Assembly (NCBI GenBank): GCA_037176705.1
Contig: CM073889.1
Coordinates: 55,483,596 to 55,547,595, forward strand
DNA length: 64,000 nt
Reading direction: 5' to 3'
DNA from: Molossus alvarezi
Taxonomy: Eukaryota; Chordata; Mammalia; Chiroptera; Molossidae
Shown: positions 53,980 to 64,000 of the stretch, piece after piece
Layout of the letters: every line of letters begins with the position of its first letter
Position numbering within the stretch: the stretch's first letter is position 1
The notes under the pieces: generated by a model
Database searches by the model: none
Told to the model about the DNA's origin: nothing
What the model saw: only the letters and a program-made list of their open reading frames with translations
Made by a program: the position numbers and the translations under genes

Positions 53980-55440
53980 GTGTGAGTATTGGGTGTTGGG
54001 GGATGTGTGGTGATTCCAGGCAAACCAAATACGTAAAGGCTTACTGTTGGGAAGAAGTCGGTGTTGGAGCAGGAGACAGAGGACAGGAGCTGGGCCTGCT
54101 CAGGTCCAGAGACAGTTTGGGGAGGAGGCTCCTGCCTGCTACTGTGGTTCTCATAGCTGGAACCTGAGGGAAGGAAGCCTTCAGAGTCAGGGCAGGTTCT
54201 GGGCATGATACTCTTGTGGTGGGCACTGTGAGCTGAGGTCATGTTGGGTATAATTTGAGCAGTTCTGTCAGCTGCGGGCAGGGGGCAATGAGAGAGAAAG
54301 TTCACGAATACACAGGCTGCTGTGGGCAATATGACAGCGGACACATGGGAGAAGCCCTGGCAGGTATTCTGAGGATTGGAACCCACTTACATGATTTCCC
54401 AAATGATGCTCACGTGACCCTGTGTGGTTAGGGGGACTGTGTCATATGTGTGGGCACTAAGTCTCTGTATGTGCAGTATGGAGAAGTGGAGAATGGTTTG
54501 ATTATAATCTGCAGCCCCAGGAAACCATAAACTCCTCAAAAACAGGAGCTCTGTTTTACTCATTGCTGATTCCCAGCGCCTAGCTCAGGATGTTGTGTGA
54601 AAGTGTTTGGCGGGCATGCTTATATACATTTGTCTATGAGCCTGGGTAAGGTCATTACACCTGGGCCACAGAGCTCTGTCTTCAGCATTGTATTCTTCAT
54701 TGAAGGAGCCACAAAAGGCACAGGACTCACCTTCTCTGATACACTCAGCTGGAAGGGAAGCAGATCCAAGAGCTGTTGTCCAATTGGAAATAAGAAGATG
54801 CCCAGTCCTGAAAATTAGAGTATATAATTCTGCTTTAAAAAGAAGGAAATTAGGCTGGGGAGACCTGGTTGGGTCAGAGTGGGTGGGCCCCAAGATTTGT
54901 GTGACTAGAAAGTGTTAATTAAAAAGTACCTGGGAAGTCTCATGTGATCTCGGGGAAGAAAAGGCTCTTCTGTACAGAACTTCTGATCCCACTTTTGTGT
55001 TCGGCTCCAAGCCCTGCCCTGGTAGAAGGGTATGGATAGCCTGGCGTGGGTCCAGATGTGGTGTCTAGAGTGGGGAGAAGGTTGGAGACTCCATCCTGGA
55101 AGGAGCTGGGGAAACAGCATGGAGAAAGGCAGCTTCACAGACTCCAGTTGCTCTCTCCAAGTCTCTTCAGGGCTTTTTCAGGACAAGAGAGTAGATAGGT
55201 CTGAGGCTCAGAGGTCAGATCCAGGACCCATTAGAAGGGATGGGTGTCACACGGAGTAGGTCCTATGGAAGCAGAGCTTTCTCCAAGTCAGAGTGAGTTA
55301 GACTCCCTGAAGAAGAATGAGCTTCCTGTCATGGAAGGGGTGTTGGTGCTGAAGAAGGGAGCACTGTGTTCTGATTACCTGTGGGCCTACTGAGTGACAG
55401 TTTTTTAAAAATATGTATCTCAAAGTATATATATCTTAGA
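53980..55440. other. Gene-free interval
   Basis: An L2-like phrase lies at 54530-54610 (ACTCCTCAAAAACAGGAGC...CCCAGCGCCTAG). No gene was recognised. Confidence 0.45.
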
Positions 55441-55449
55441 ATTTTTAAA

Positions 55450-55655
55450 AAACATGTTTTATTGATTTTTTTTTTGAGAGAGAGAGTGAGAAACATCAGT
55501 TTGAGAAAGAAACATCAATTGGTTGCCTCCCATATGCACCCCAATCAGAGATCAAACCCACAACCTGGGTATGTGCTCTGACCAGGAGTTGAGCCAGTGA
55601 CCTCTCAGTGCACAGGACGACACTCCATCAATTGAGCCACATGAGCTGGGTTTAA
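55450..55655 (-). mobile_element. VES-type bat SINE (older subtype)
   Basis: The tail TTTTATTGATTTTTTTTTTGAGAGAG, the middle CAATTGGTTGCCTCCC and the head complement AATTGAGCCACATGAGCTGGG are present. Confidence 0.88.
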
Positions 55656-55719
55656 TGTATATTTTTATGTTGAAACAATCTGTGTTCTATCCAGAACACA
55701 GGCACTTTTAATTCAATGC

Positions 55720-56260
55720 AAATCCGGAAATATGTATTGAGCCCTGGGGTTATAGCAATGGGCAAAGTGGTTAGACTCCTGCCTTGTGGAGCTGACACTG
55801 TTGGGGAAGCAGATAACAAGCAGGTGTATAGACTGTTGTTCCCGGTAGTAATGAATGTGAGAGAGAAAATACAGGCAGGTAAGCTGATGGAGAAGGATGG
55901 GGTTAGGGAATGGGTAGGGGATATTTAAGTCAGGTGGTCCTGGAAAGCCTCTCTGAAAATATGACATTTATCAGAAATTGGAGTGAAAGTAGCTATTTGG
56001 GGGAAAAAGCATTTTGGGCAAGAGGAAATGCAATCTGGGCAGAGGGAATAGTGAGTATGGAGACCCTGAGGCAGGAAAAGTTCTGCTCTTTTTGAGGAAT
56101 AGAAGAGAGGCCAGTGAGGTGCATACACACAGTTCCATTTAATGCCCATAATTCTCTCAGACTCTGGGGTCATTGACCCATGTTACACAACAGGAAACTG
56201 AGGCATAGAGAGAAGTCACACAGCTGGCAAGTGGCTGGGCCAGAATTTTATCTAAGTTAT
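55720..56260. repeat. Ancient repeat remnants (MIR and related)
   Basis: 55735-55900 carries an old-repeat phrase (ATTGAGCCCTGGGGTTATAGCAATGGGCAAAG). 56180-56255 is MIR-like (ACAGGAAACTGAGGCATAGAG...CACACAGCTGGCAAGTGG). Confidence 0.5.
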
Positions 56261-56287
56261 TGACTCCAAAGGATTTGCCTTTAAAAT

Positions 56288-56316
56288 AACAACAACAACA
56301 ACAACAATAATAATAA
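56288..56316. repeat. (AAC)n/(AAT)n microsatellite
   Basis: About five AAC units then about four AAT units. Confidence 0.9.
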
Positions 56317-56344
56317 TCCAAACCTCAGTGGGAAGGGGGACTGG

Positions 56345-56530
56345 GAAGAGCTAAATCAAATAACATATGCATATATAACTTATATGCATATATACCTAAC
56401 CAAAGGACACAGACAACAGTGTGGTGAAGGTAGGGGTGGGAGAGTGGGGAGAAGGGTGTCAATGAGGGAAAAAGGAGGGACATCTGTAAAAAAATTAATT
56501 AATTAAAAAATAAAATAATAGTAATTGCAG
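56345..56530 (+). mobile_element. L1 3' UTR fragment
   Basis: It is the complement in order and content of the 3' UTRs at 38.8 and 50.7 kb (GCATATATACCTAACCAAAGG, GGGAGAGTGGGGAGAAGGGTGTCAATGAGGG, GGACATCTGTAAAAAAATTAATTAA), ending in an A-rich tail. Confidence 0.7.
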
Positions 56531-56539
56531 CAACAGCTA

Positions 56540-57480
56540 AAGGTAAGTGTGCCCATGTGAGTGTATATGTGTGTGTCTGTGTGAAGGATCAGTATGCTGG
56601 CAAGTCCTTGTTCCTTGGGGGTTAGAGTGGAGTCAGAAAAGGAGGTGATTCCAGGTTTTAGGGTTTAAGGCTGATTAGTGATAGGATCTTTGTCACTAAT
56701 TAGTTTCCCAGGCTGGGAAGAGAGGAGTGGGGCATGACCAGGAAAGGTGCTGGGAGTGCCACTGGGCTGAGATCTCATCAGATTTTGCTCAACCATGCAT
56801 CTCAGCTCCTAGCCCCATGCCTGGCATGTACTAGGTGTCCAATAAGTAATGTGAAGTGAAAGAAGATGGGAGCAGACTGTTTCAGGAAATGGCAAAAACC
56901 AAGGGGTATGCTCAGAGGATAACCTCTGGAACGCATGATGGGAGAAGATGTTGGGAGACCTTGATCCTGGGGAGAGGGCGGAGCCTGGGCACAGAGAGAC
57001 CTGGGGAGGAATTCATCCCCATTTCTAGATGTAGAGCTGGGATAAGGAACACCCATTGTGGGTGGGGGTGTTGAAAGCCCAGAGCTGGGCCTAGGTGCTG
57101 GTTCTCCCAGGGGAACTTGCTAAAGGTTTCTTTTAGGAAGCCAAGGTACATCACCCCCAAATCTTTTGGGGTTGCAAAGCCCCTCTGGTGCAGCAAGTGC
57201 CCTGCCCAGTAGGACACAGTAGGTGACCTGGATGCTCAGCTGCACCTCCAGGCTCAGTCCAGGCTCTGGCTGGGTCCCATCTGCAAAAGCCCCTGGGACA
57301 GGCTGGCAGCTGGAGGTCCCCTAACCACATTACTCAAGGGGCAAGAGAGTCCCAAGATGCACAGAAGGCTTCCAGCTTCCAGTCCTGCAGAGACTAACTT
57401 CATCAAAACCCAGACTACAGCATTAACCACCTGACCTCTGCCCCTGCCGACCTGCTAATTTCACCAATGACTGGCCAGCC
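56540..57480. other. Gene-free interval
   Basis: Includes a small inverted repeat (ATTAGTGA at 56674 and TCACTAAT at 56693) and an L2-like phrase at 56800-56850. No gene was recognised. Confidence 0.45.
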
Positions 57481-57560
57481 AAGGTTGTATAAAATGGGCC
57501 TGCTTAGCTCTGACAGCTGCTGGGAAAATCCATTTAGGGCTCAGCAGCCCAGGTGGTTGT
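57470..57560 (+). promoter_or_regulatory. Candidate TATA-type promoter
   Basis: TATAAAAT (57488-57495) lies in a C/G-containing, repeat-free context with GCTCTGACAGCTGCTGG about 30 bases downstream. No gene follows in this strand, so it could be an unrecognised noncoding transcript start or chance. Confidence 0.2.
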
Positions 57561-57919
57561 ATATTCCTGCGGTTGGGTGCACAGCAGAGATCTAGGTGCT
57601 CGTAAGGCACTGGTGTTTCTGAACACTCCAAGGATCTCAGGGTCAGGGCTCATTGTCTGCATTGCCTTCCTTTCACCAAGCCTCCCACCTGAAGCTGAGG
57701 CCTTCCTTTTTCAGCACAGACCATCAGGGCTTTTCCCTGCTTCAACTCATCCTGTGGCCACTGAACATGGCAGCTGATAAACTTGGCTAAGTACCCAACA
57801 TGTTCTCAACTACCTCGCTAACTCCTTGTCTCAACCCTTAGCTCCCTTTGACAAATGCAGAAATTGTCAGATAGGCTGAGGAGCAATTAGAGGTGCACAC
57901 CCAAGATAAAGTCCAACTC

Positions 57920-58130
57920 CCTAAACTGCCTTTTCAGGCACTGCCTGCTCCAGACCCTTTCAGCTTCCACATCTTGTGCATGCTGTTCACTTCATCAGGG
58001 CCACCCTTCTAATCTCCTTTTGACATGTTAAATCTATTTTTGGAGGTATTATTTCATATCACCTCAGTGGGAAGCCTTGCCAAGCTGCACAGCAACAGGC
58101 CATTCTGGTCACGGGAACTTCACCAGGAGC
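57920..58130 (+). repeat. Probable L2 remnant
   Basis: 'aaactgccttttcaggcactgcctgctccagaccc...catgctgttcacttcatcagg...gggaagccttgccaagc' follows the L2 3' layout. Confidence 0.45.
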
Positions 58131-58469
58131 CCCTTCTGCGCATGTGGTCATGATGCTGTACTGCAGTAGTAAGGAAGCCCCGTGGCCCTCTGCAGAATCC
58201 CTGCAACCCAGCAACCACATCCTGGCTTGGAACCTGCTGGTTGGGTCCAGCATAGTCCAGCTTCCCACACAGGAGGACCCCGAGGGTGCAGGTTACACTG
58301 TGGTCCCTCTGTTGGCCCAGCCCCAGCATGGATCTTATCCCAAGTTGTCTTCTGGGCATTGCACCAGCCTCCTCCGTGACCTTCCAGCCTGCTCCCTCCC
58401 CCTCTTTCACCTATTCTCATCCCAGCAGCCAAAAAAGATCTTGTAAAAACCTAAGAGTTTTGCAAGACA

Positions 58470-58830
58470 CTCAAGCTAAAAGCCAAACTCTTCACAATGG
58501 CTCACAAGACCCTGTATCAACTGGCCCCCTTGACCTCCCTGGCTTCCCCAGCCTCACCAGCCTCTTTACTGTCTTGCACACACACTTGGCACACACCTGC
58601 CTCTTTCCAGATCTCCATGCAGCCCCTCTGCATTCTTTCAGGTCTTTGTTCATCTTCCTACTCTCCTGCTCACTCTCTGTTCTGCAGCCCCCTCCCCACC
58701 TTCTTTTGGCTCAGGACTTTGGTATATACTGACCCTACTGCCTGAAACACCCATCCCTGTCAGCCCTACCTGGCAATCTCCTACCAAGCTTATCTTGCCT
58801 CAGATGCCATCTCCCCAGGGAGGCCTCAGA
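58470..58830 (+). repeat. L2 remnant
   Basis: Phrase order 'aagccaaactcttcacaatggctcacaagaccctgtatcaactggcccc...tttcaggtctttgttcatc...gggaggcctcagacc' matches L2 3' sequence. Confidence 0.55.
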
Positions 58831-58839
58831 CCTGGGCAG

Positions 58840-61330
58840 GGTCCCACCTCCTCCACCCACCACTCTCGGGTTCTCACATCCTGCCAGGGCTCCTGGATGT
58901 CTAAATGTACCTAAATCCTGTGGAAAGGGAGTGGTCTCCCCATTGATGGGCGGACAAGATGGCATCCCAGTGTGTCTTTCTGGCACTAGGATTCAAGATA
59001 CTGGGCATTTTATAAGGGAGGGCACCAAAATCCTAGAGAGGGAGGGTGCACCTCGGCTTACAGAGCAAGTAGAGAGCCAGGTCTGCAACCTCTCTACTGT
59101 GAGTGGCCTGAGTGATTGTTCTGGCCCCTGAAACCTAGATAGGTAGTTTTACCCCCACAGTGGGGTTTTCCATGAGGGTTTGGGTTCTTTGTGAACTGGA
59201 GGTGGGTAGCAATGTTTGCAGCCCTACTAAGCACACATGAGGTGCTTTGCCTGCACACACATTCCTAGAGACTTGCACTGGCCCCAAGAAAGGAGGATGG
59301 CTATTTGCTCCCATTTTACAGATGGGGAAACTGAGGCTTGGAAGGTTAGAGATTTGGTCAATATTACAGCTACATTGAAAGCTGGTTCTACCTTTCTCAT
59401 CCTTTCCCTTTGCTTTCAGGGCCTGGGACTGGGTGGGTGAGGTTCAGGCAGCCTCCTGCCTGCCCTCCCTCCCTCTGGCCAGTCAATGTTACGATGTTAT
59501 CACAGCTGATTTAATTTCAAAGACGGATTGAGCTGTGGTGGGAGGGAGAGCAACTACTTGAAGCCATCTGCCCGTTGTCATGGGGATGGGCTCCCAGCAA
59601 TTGTGCAGGAGCTGGACCCAGATAAGGGCACAGAGTAGACTGGAGGGGACTGCATGAATAGGGTGGGGATGGGTGGGATGATAGGGGAGCAGGAGAGACA
59701 TGCAAGGAAGGAAAGACTCAGAGACGCAGAGACACAAAGACACAAGGTCACAGAGATGACAGCCTAGGGAGATAGCTCAAACATGCCCAAATGAAGAGAG
59801 ACATAGAGAGACAGAAAGACACTGCAAGACAGCTGCGGAATGGATGCCAAGCACAGTCTCAGAGCAAGTCCGGTGATTGCAACAAGGGGTTACAGGGATG
59901 CCTTGCCTGCCCACTGCTCTCTTGGCCAAGGACCCCTACACTAACTCCAGAGTCCTTGTTGAGCCATGGCCCACCACAGCAGTGCTCCTCCTGGGATAGG
60001 GTCTTGGGGAAATGTTCAGACCTGGTCTGGCTCCTCAGCTACAACAGGGTCACAGACCCCAGTGTTTCTCCCTGGACGGCCAGGGTTCAAAGCGCGGCTC
60101 AGAGTTGGGACACCAGCTGCTTCTGCCAAACAGCTGCCAGCACCTCATCAGAACTTGCTTGCCAAGGCAACAATGCCCTCATTTTGCAGGTAGAGAGGAA
60201 GTGCTGAGCACCTACTTCACATTTTGTCCACCAAACATCATCTATGCATCCAGACAGCCCTACCCATTTTATAGGACAGAAACTTGGAAAGAGACCTCCA
60301 CTGTAACAAATATTATTCATCACTTCTTGTGTGCCAGGCCTTGGAAGGTGTTGGGACAGCATACAGTGGCTCTGTACTGACAGCTCCACCTGCTCATGCC
60401 CCACCTTCCCTGATCTCAGGGCCTGGCTTGCCTCAGCCCCTTCCTCAAGGTGCCCTGGTCCTTCTCACATAGCCAAAGCTCTAGCACATCTCACAGTTGG
60501 TCTGTGAACTTTTGCAGATGCTGTTTCGTCCCAGCCAGATTGGGGGAATAGAGCACTGACTCAGCAATTTTAAGACTGCTGCTTCTGGTAGCACCCCACA
60601 ACCTCCACATCCCAGTCAACCACCTGGACCCCATGATTGTGCTCCCCATACTGTCTGCTATTGTCTGGTCCTGCCTCTGCATTAGGCCAACAGAGGTGTG
60701 TGCTGCTCACTGCTGTCCAGCACCCAGCTCAGAAGATGGTGCACATTGGGACCTCAGGAATACCGACATGTCCACCGCAGCAGCGGCAAGCTCAGACTTC
60801 AGATCTGCACACCCGCTGTGTGCTGGATGTCTCTGCTTGCCCCCAGGTATCCCACAATGTCCCAGGGAGCTCTCACTGTGGACTCCAGAAACCTGACCTC
60901 TGCCTTAGTCTTCTCCCTGGGCTCCAGGCTGCCAGCACCAACCAGCCTGAAGCAGCTTCTAGGGACAACCTGAGTGCTTCCTTGACTTTGTCACTCTCTT
61001 GCTCCAGCCCTCAGAAAAAAAAACAAAAGCATTTTGCTTCTAGAGTCATTCATTCTAGACTCATTCTTTGCTAGTAGTCCAAAGTCCAAACTCCCCAAAG
61101 TGGTTCAAAGGAAAATATTAAAATCCTCTCTATATTCAAACAAATTGAAACTTTCCATTATACCCTCAAGTAGGAACTTCTAAACTCTTCTCAAAGACCC
61201 AGGACAAAGTCCCAATAACCACCAAGACCCCAGGCTCCCAGCCTCATCCTTTACCATCACCCATCTTCCTTTTTTATCTTGCAGTGGGTGGTTGATTGAT
61301 TGTGGTAAATTACACATAACAATAACACAT
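58840..61330. other. Gene-free interval with MIR-like remnants
   Basis: MIR-like phrases occur at 59290-59345 (CATTTTACAGATGGGGAAACTGAGGCTTGG) and 60170-60360. A possible GATA/E-box patch lies at 59488-59520. Short open frames have no recognisable domain. Confidence 0.45.
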
Positions 61331-61339
61331 ATGTGAAAA

Positions 61340-61866
61340 AAACACATAAAAAGGCAGCAATGGAAGAATTAGGAAAGATCATCAAGAGCAAAGATGTGTC
61401 ATTAGAGACCAAGGCTAATATCATTCATACCCTCACATTCCTAATTATTATATACAGAGGCAAAGTTGGACAGTGAAGAAAGCCAATGGGAAAAAATGAA
61501 TTCATTTAAAATATGGGGTGGGAGGAGAGCTACATGGATACCCTGGACCTTCAGAAATATGAACAAATGTGTCTTAGAGCAAATTAAGCCTGAAACATTG
61601 CTGAAGGCAAAAATGACAAAACTGAAGCTGTCCACTTCAAGCACATCATGAGAAGGAGCGGTTCTTCGGAAAAGACCACAATGCTGGAAAAATAGAAGGC
61701 AGCAGGAAAAGAAGAAGACCAAATATGAGATGGATTGACTCCATAAAAGAAGCAATAGGCATGAGTCTACAGGAGCTGAACAGTACTGTTGAGGACATTG
61801 TCGACATCACTCATTCATAAAGTCGCCAGGAGTCAGAGCTGACTCAACAGCATGTAATACATACAT
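61340..61866 (+). mobile_element. RTE/BovB-like LINE 3' remnant
   Basis: Conceptual frames match, in order, the C-terminal end of RTE-type reverse-transcriptase ORFs: a SKDVSLETKANIIHTLTF segment, a YRGKVGQ segment, HIMRRSGSSEKTTMLEK (61636-61690), and an RRPNMRWIDSIKEAIGMSLQEL-like segment read across frames. The end AGTCAGAGCTGACTCAACAGC is followed by a short CATA repeat tail (about 61855-61870). Several stops and frame changes show it is dead. The family name is from memory of the motif series. Confidence 0.5.
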
Positions 61867-62000
61867 AACATAGAATTTACCATTTTAACCATTTTTAGGT
61901 ATTCACTGACATTAAGTATGTTCACATTATTGAGCAATTATCACCACCATCTATCTTGAGAACATTTTCATCTTCCCAAACTAAAACTCTGTCCCTATTA

Positions 62001-62247
62001 TTATTATTTTTTATCCTAACCCAAGAACATTTTTGCATATTTCTTCAGATAGAATGGGAGGGAGAAAAAGAGGGAGAGAGAGAGAGAGAGACATCGATGT
62101 GAGAAAGGCACATCGAGTGGTTGCCACCCACACGACCCCAACCGGGGACAAACTGCAACCAAGGTTCATGCCCTTAGTGTGAACCAAACCTGGGACTCTC
62201 CAGTCCGCAGGCCGATGTTCCAAATGCTGAGCCAAACTGGCCAGGGC
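62001..62247 (-). mobile_element. VES-type bat SINE with 16-bp target-site duplication
   Basis: A full minus-strand copy. AACTCTGTCCCTATTA flanks it at 61985-62000 and 62248-62263. Confidence 0.95.
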
Positions 62248-62264
62248 AACTCTGTCCCTATTAA

Positions 62265-63435
62265 ACATTAACTTTTCATTCCCCCTCTCCTAGTCCCTGG
62301 CACCTATCATTCTAATTTCTGCCTCTATGAATTTGACTTCTTTAGGAATCTCATGTAAGTGGAATTATACAGTATTTGCCTTTCTGTTAGGCTTCTATTT
62401 ATTGCTTGAACTTGTCCTGCTCTCTCTCTCGACTTAAGTGGACAGACATTTTCACCAACAGTGGGTAGAGTGGCCTTGGGTGATTTCAGGCAAGGCTGAT
62501 CCCACCCTGAGGAGGGAGGGAGTGAGAAGCAGTATTTGGGACAGTCTTGAAGACTTCCACTGCCCTTCATGTACATGGCAATTCTGTATGGACAAGTTTG
62601 TAGGACAAATTTGAAATTTATTCTTCAGCTCATAGTTATTGTAACAAATTAAAAATGTAAAGAAGAATATAAAATAAAAATACCCTCAAAGACACTTGGC
62701 TCCCCAGAAGTTTCACTGGTAGTAGTTTGCAGAGTATCCTAGCCAACATTTTAAAAAACTCTACAGTACATGTATACGTTTTTTCTTTTTAACAAAAATG
62801 GGCATCATTCCACATTCCACAATGCCTCTTGCTTTGTCCACATAACAATAGATTGTGGACTGTAACTGCTCTCTATGTCACCCCGTCTCACAGAGGGGAA
62901 CCTGAGGCCTCGTGGGTGAGAGTTGTTCAAGCTCACTAGACAGAAAGCAGAGGGGTATGGCCAGATCCCAGGTCACTGGACAACTAGCCCACTGCTGCCT
63001 CCACTGGGTCTTCTCTCCAGGAGACAGATGCCCAGCGGTCCCTGGTTTCTGATGGGAGTGGAAGCCTCAGCTTCATCTCTATTGGGCTATTTTTATCATC
63101 AGGCCTGTCAGAACACCCCTTAGGGAGTTGTGGGGAACAGGATGTACAAATCTCCAGACTTAGGTGAGATATGCACCAGGTTCTGATAGGAAGGATGAGG
63201 TTTAGAGTTAGAGAGATGGGGGTCCAATCACCAGGCAAGTCACCTCACCATCACCCCCTAAGCCTTGTTTCCTTATCTGCTAAATAAGGTATTTCTACCC
63301 ACTATGAGGTGCCCCTCACACCAGTGCTGGGATAGGGGAGCATGTGGAGTAATGGCATGTAGACAATGCCTCTCATGCTCATGTGCCTCTTTCTCTGAGT
63401 GGTTGGGGTGAGGGTGGGGGCAACAGACTTGCTTT
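62265..63435. other. Gene-free interval with MIR-like remnants
   Basis: A MIR-like phrase lies at 62885-62935 (CACAGAGGGGAACCTGAGGCC). No gene was recognised. Confidence 0.45.
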
Positions 63436-63562
63436 CTACTGCCCTGCAGGCCACGCTCTCAGGCCCCTCTGGCCTTTGCACACACTGTTCCTCACCTCTA
63501 GATCATCTTTTATTTTGCAATTCAGAGCCTTCACTTCCTTTAGGATTTCTCTAGGAAGGAAC
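63436..63562 (+). repeat. L2 remnant
   Basis: 'gccacgctctcaggcccctctggcctttgcacacactgttcctcacc' matches the L2 3' region. The SINE head downstream lies in its end. Confidence 0.5.
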
Positions 63563-63575
63563 ATATATTAGTTTC

Positions 63576-63668
63576 TTTTTTTTTTTGATATGTGCCCCTG
63601 GGAACCGAACCCAGGACTCTCTGGTCCGCAGTCCAACGCTTCTACTGCTGAGCCAAACTGGCCACGGC
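63576..63668 (-). mobile_element. Head-only (tRNA-part) bat SINE with 14-bp target-site duplication
   Basis: Only the tRNA-derived part (complement GCCAAACTGGCCACGGC back to GGGAACCGAACCCAGG) and a poly(A) tail (seen as a T-run) are present; the usual 150-base body is missing. CATATATTAGTTTC flanks it at 63562-63575 and 63669-63682, so it appears to have inserted as a unit of about 93 bases. Confidence 0.85.
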
Positions 63669-63682
63669 CATATATTAGTTTC

Positions 63683-64000
63683 ATATTGCCGCTGTAACAA
63701 ATGACTACAAATGTAGTGGCTTAAAACAACACACATTTATTTTCTTACAGTCCTGGAGGCCAGAATTACAAAATGGATCTCAATGGGCTAAAATCAAGGT
63801 GTTGGCAGAATTGCATTCCTTCTGGAGACTTGGAGGGTGAATCTGTCTCCATTCCTCTGGAGACTTCCTGCAGTCCTTGGCTAGTGATCCCACCCTCCAT
63901 CTTCAGAGCCATCAGTGTAACATCTTCAGTGTTTCTAACTCTGACCCTCCTGCTTCCCTCTTATAAAGACTCTGTTATTACACTGGGCTCTCCTGGATAA
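63683..64000 (+). repeat. Ancient interspersed repeat with GCTGTAACAA head (runs off the window)
   Basis: 'gccgctgtaacaaatgactacaaatgtagtggcttaaaacaacacacatttatt...ggaggccagaattacaaaatggatctcaatgggctaaaatcaaggtgttgg' is the widespread old mammalian element also seen in part at 2757. It reads through to the window end. Confidence 0.6.

Noticed and set aside
53391..54386. Long His/Thr/Pro-rich open frames on the minus strand (up to 331 codons)
   Set aside because: They are translations of the TG-rich minisatellite; no domain, start context or conservation signal.
54000..64000. Search for exons of the expected neighbour EEFSEC
   Set aside because: No open frame in this interval resembled an elongation-factor domain with splice sites; the gene probably lies outside the window.

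Overview
This is mammalian nuclear DNA, almost certainly from a bat. It carries about 18 copies of a tRNA-derived SINE whose head reads like CCCTGGCCGGTTTGGCTCAG, the VES-type SINE known from vespertilionid and related bats. It also has bat-style L1 tails, older mammalian L1, L2 and MIR debris, CpG islands and spliced genes. There are no bacterial-type genes, operons or CRISPR arrays.

Two protein-coding genes are supported, both on the + strand. GATA2 is complete. Its five coding exons (26367-26595, 27006-27647, 29376-29521, 31435-31560, 32027-32326) join in frame into 480 codons plus a stop, with both zinc fingers intact. DNAJB8 is a single 231-codon coding exon at 49136-49831. This pair matches the order and relative orientation I recall for human 3q21.3. 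Nothing in the window was recognised as belonging to the expected outer neighbours (RPN1, EEFSEC).

Layout. 1-15.8 kb is an AT-rich flank of old L1 pieces, MIR-like debris and bat SINEs, with a possible solo LTR near 15.0-15.5 kb. 15.9-26.3 kb is the GC/CpG-rich GATA2 regulatory region. It includes a CpG/YY1 element near 16.1 kb, a four-site GATA cluster near 17.4 kb, an inverted GATA pair near 18.4 kb, a distal (1S) first-exon region near 20.2-20.5 kb and a proximal (1G) first-exon region near 25.4 kb. 26.3-34 kb is the GATA2 body, with the E-box/GATA composite of the +9.5 haematopoietic/endothelial enhancer in the intron between the two zinc-finger exons. 34.3-36.8 kb holds two degenerate short-period repeat arrays. 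37-48 kb is repeat-rich, with nested and tandem retroposon insertions. 48.7-49.9 kb is DNAJB8. 50.7-53.4 kb is a 2.7-kb LINE with a 5' region, broken ORF1 and L1-type 3' tail but no ORF2, bounded by a 14-bp duplication. 53.5-64 kb is gene-free, with L2/MIR remnants, an RTE-type LINE remnant and more SINEs.

How the parts work together: the GATA sites upstream of 1S and in intron 4 are laid out like the known GATA2 autoregulatory 'GATA switch' elements, through which GATA2 and GATA1 control GATA2 transcription. DNAJB8 is a separate chaperone gene, testis-enriched in other mammals. No new multi-gene system is visible. The more unusual observations concern retroposon biology (repeated use of the same insertion site, a half-LINE, a head-only SINE) and candidate regulatory elements.
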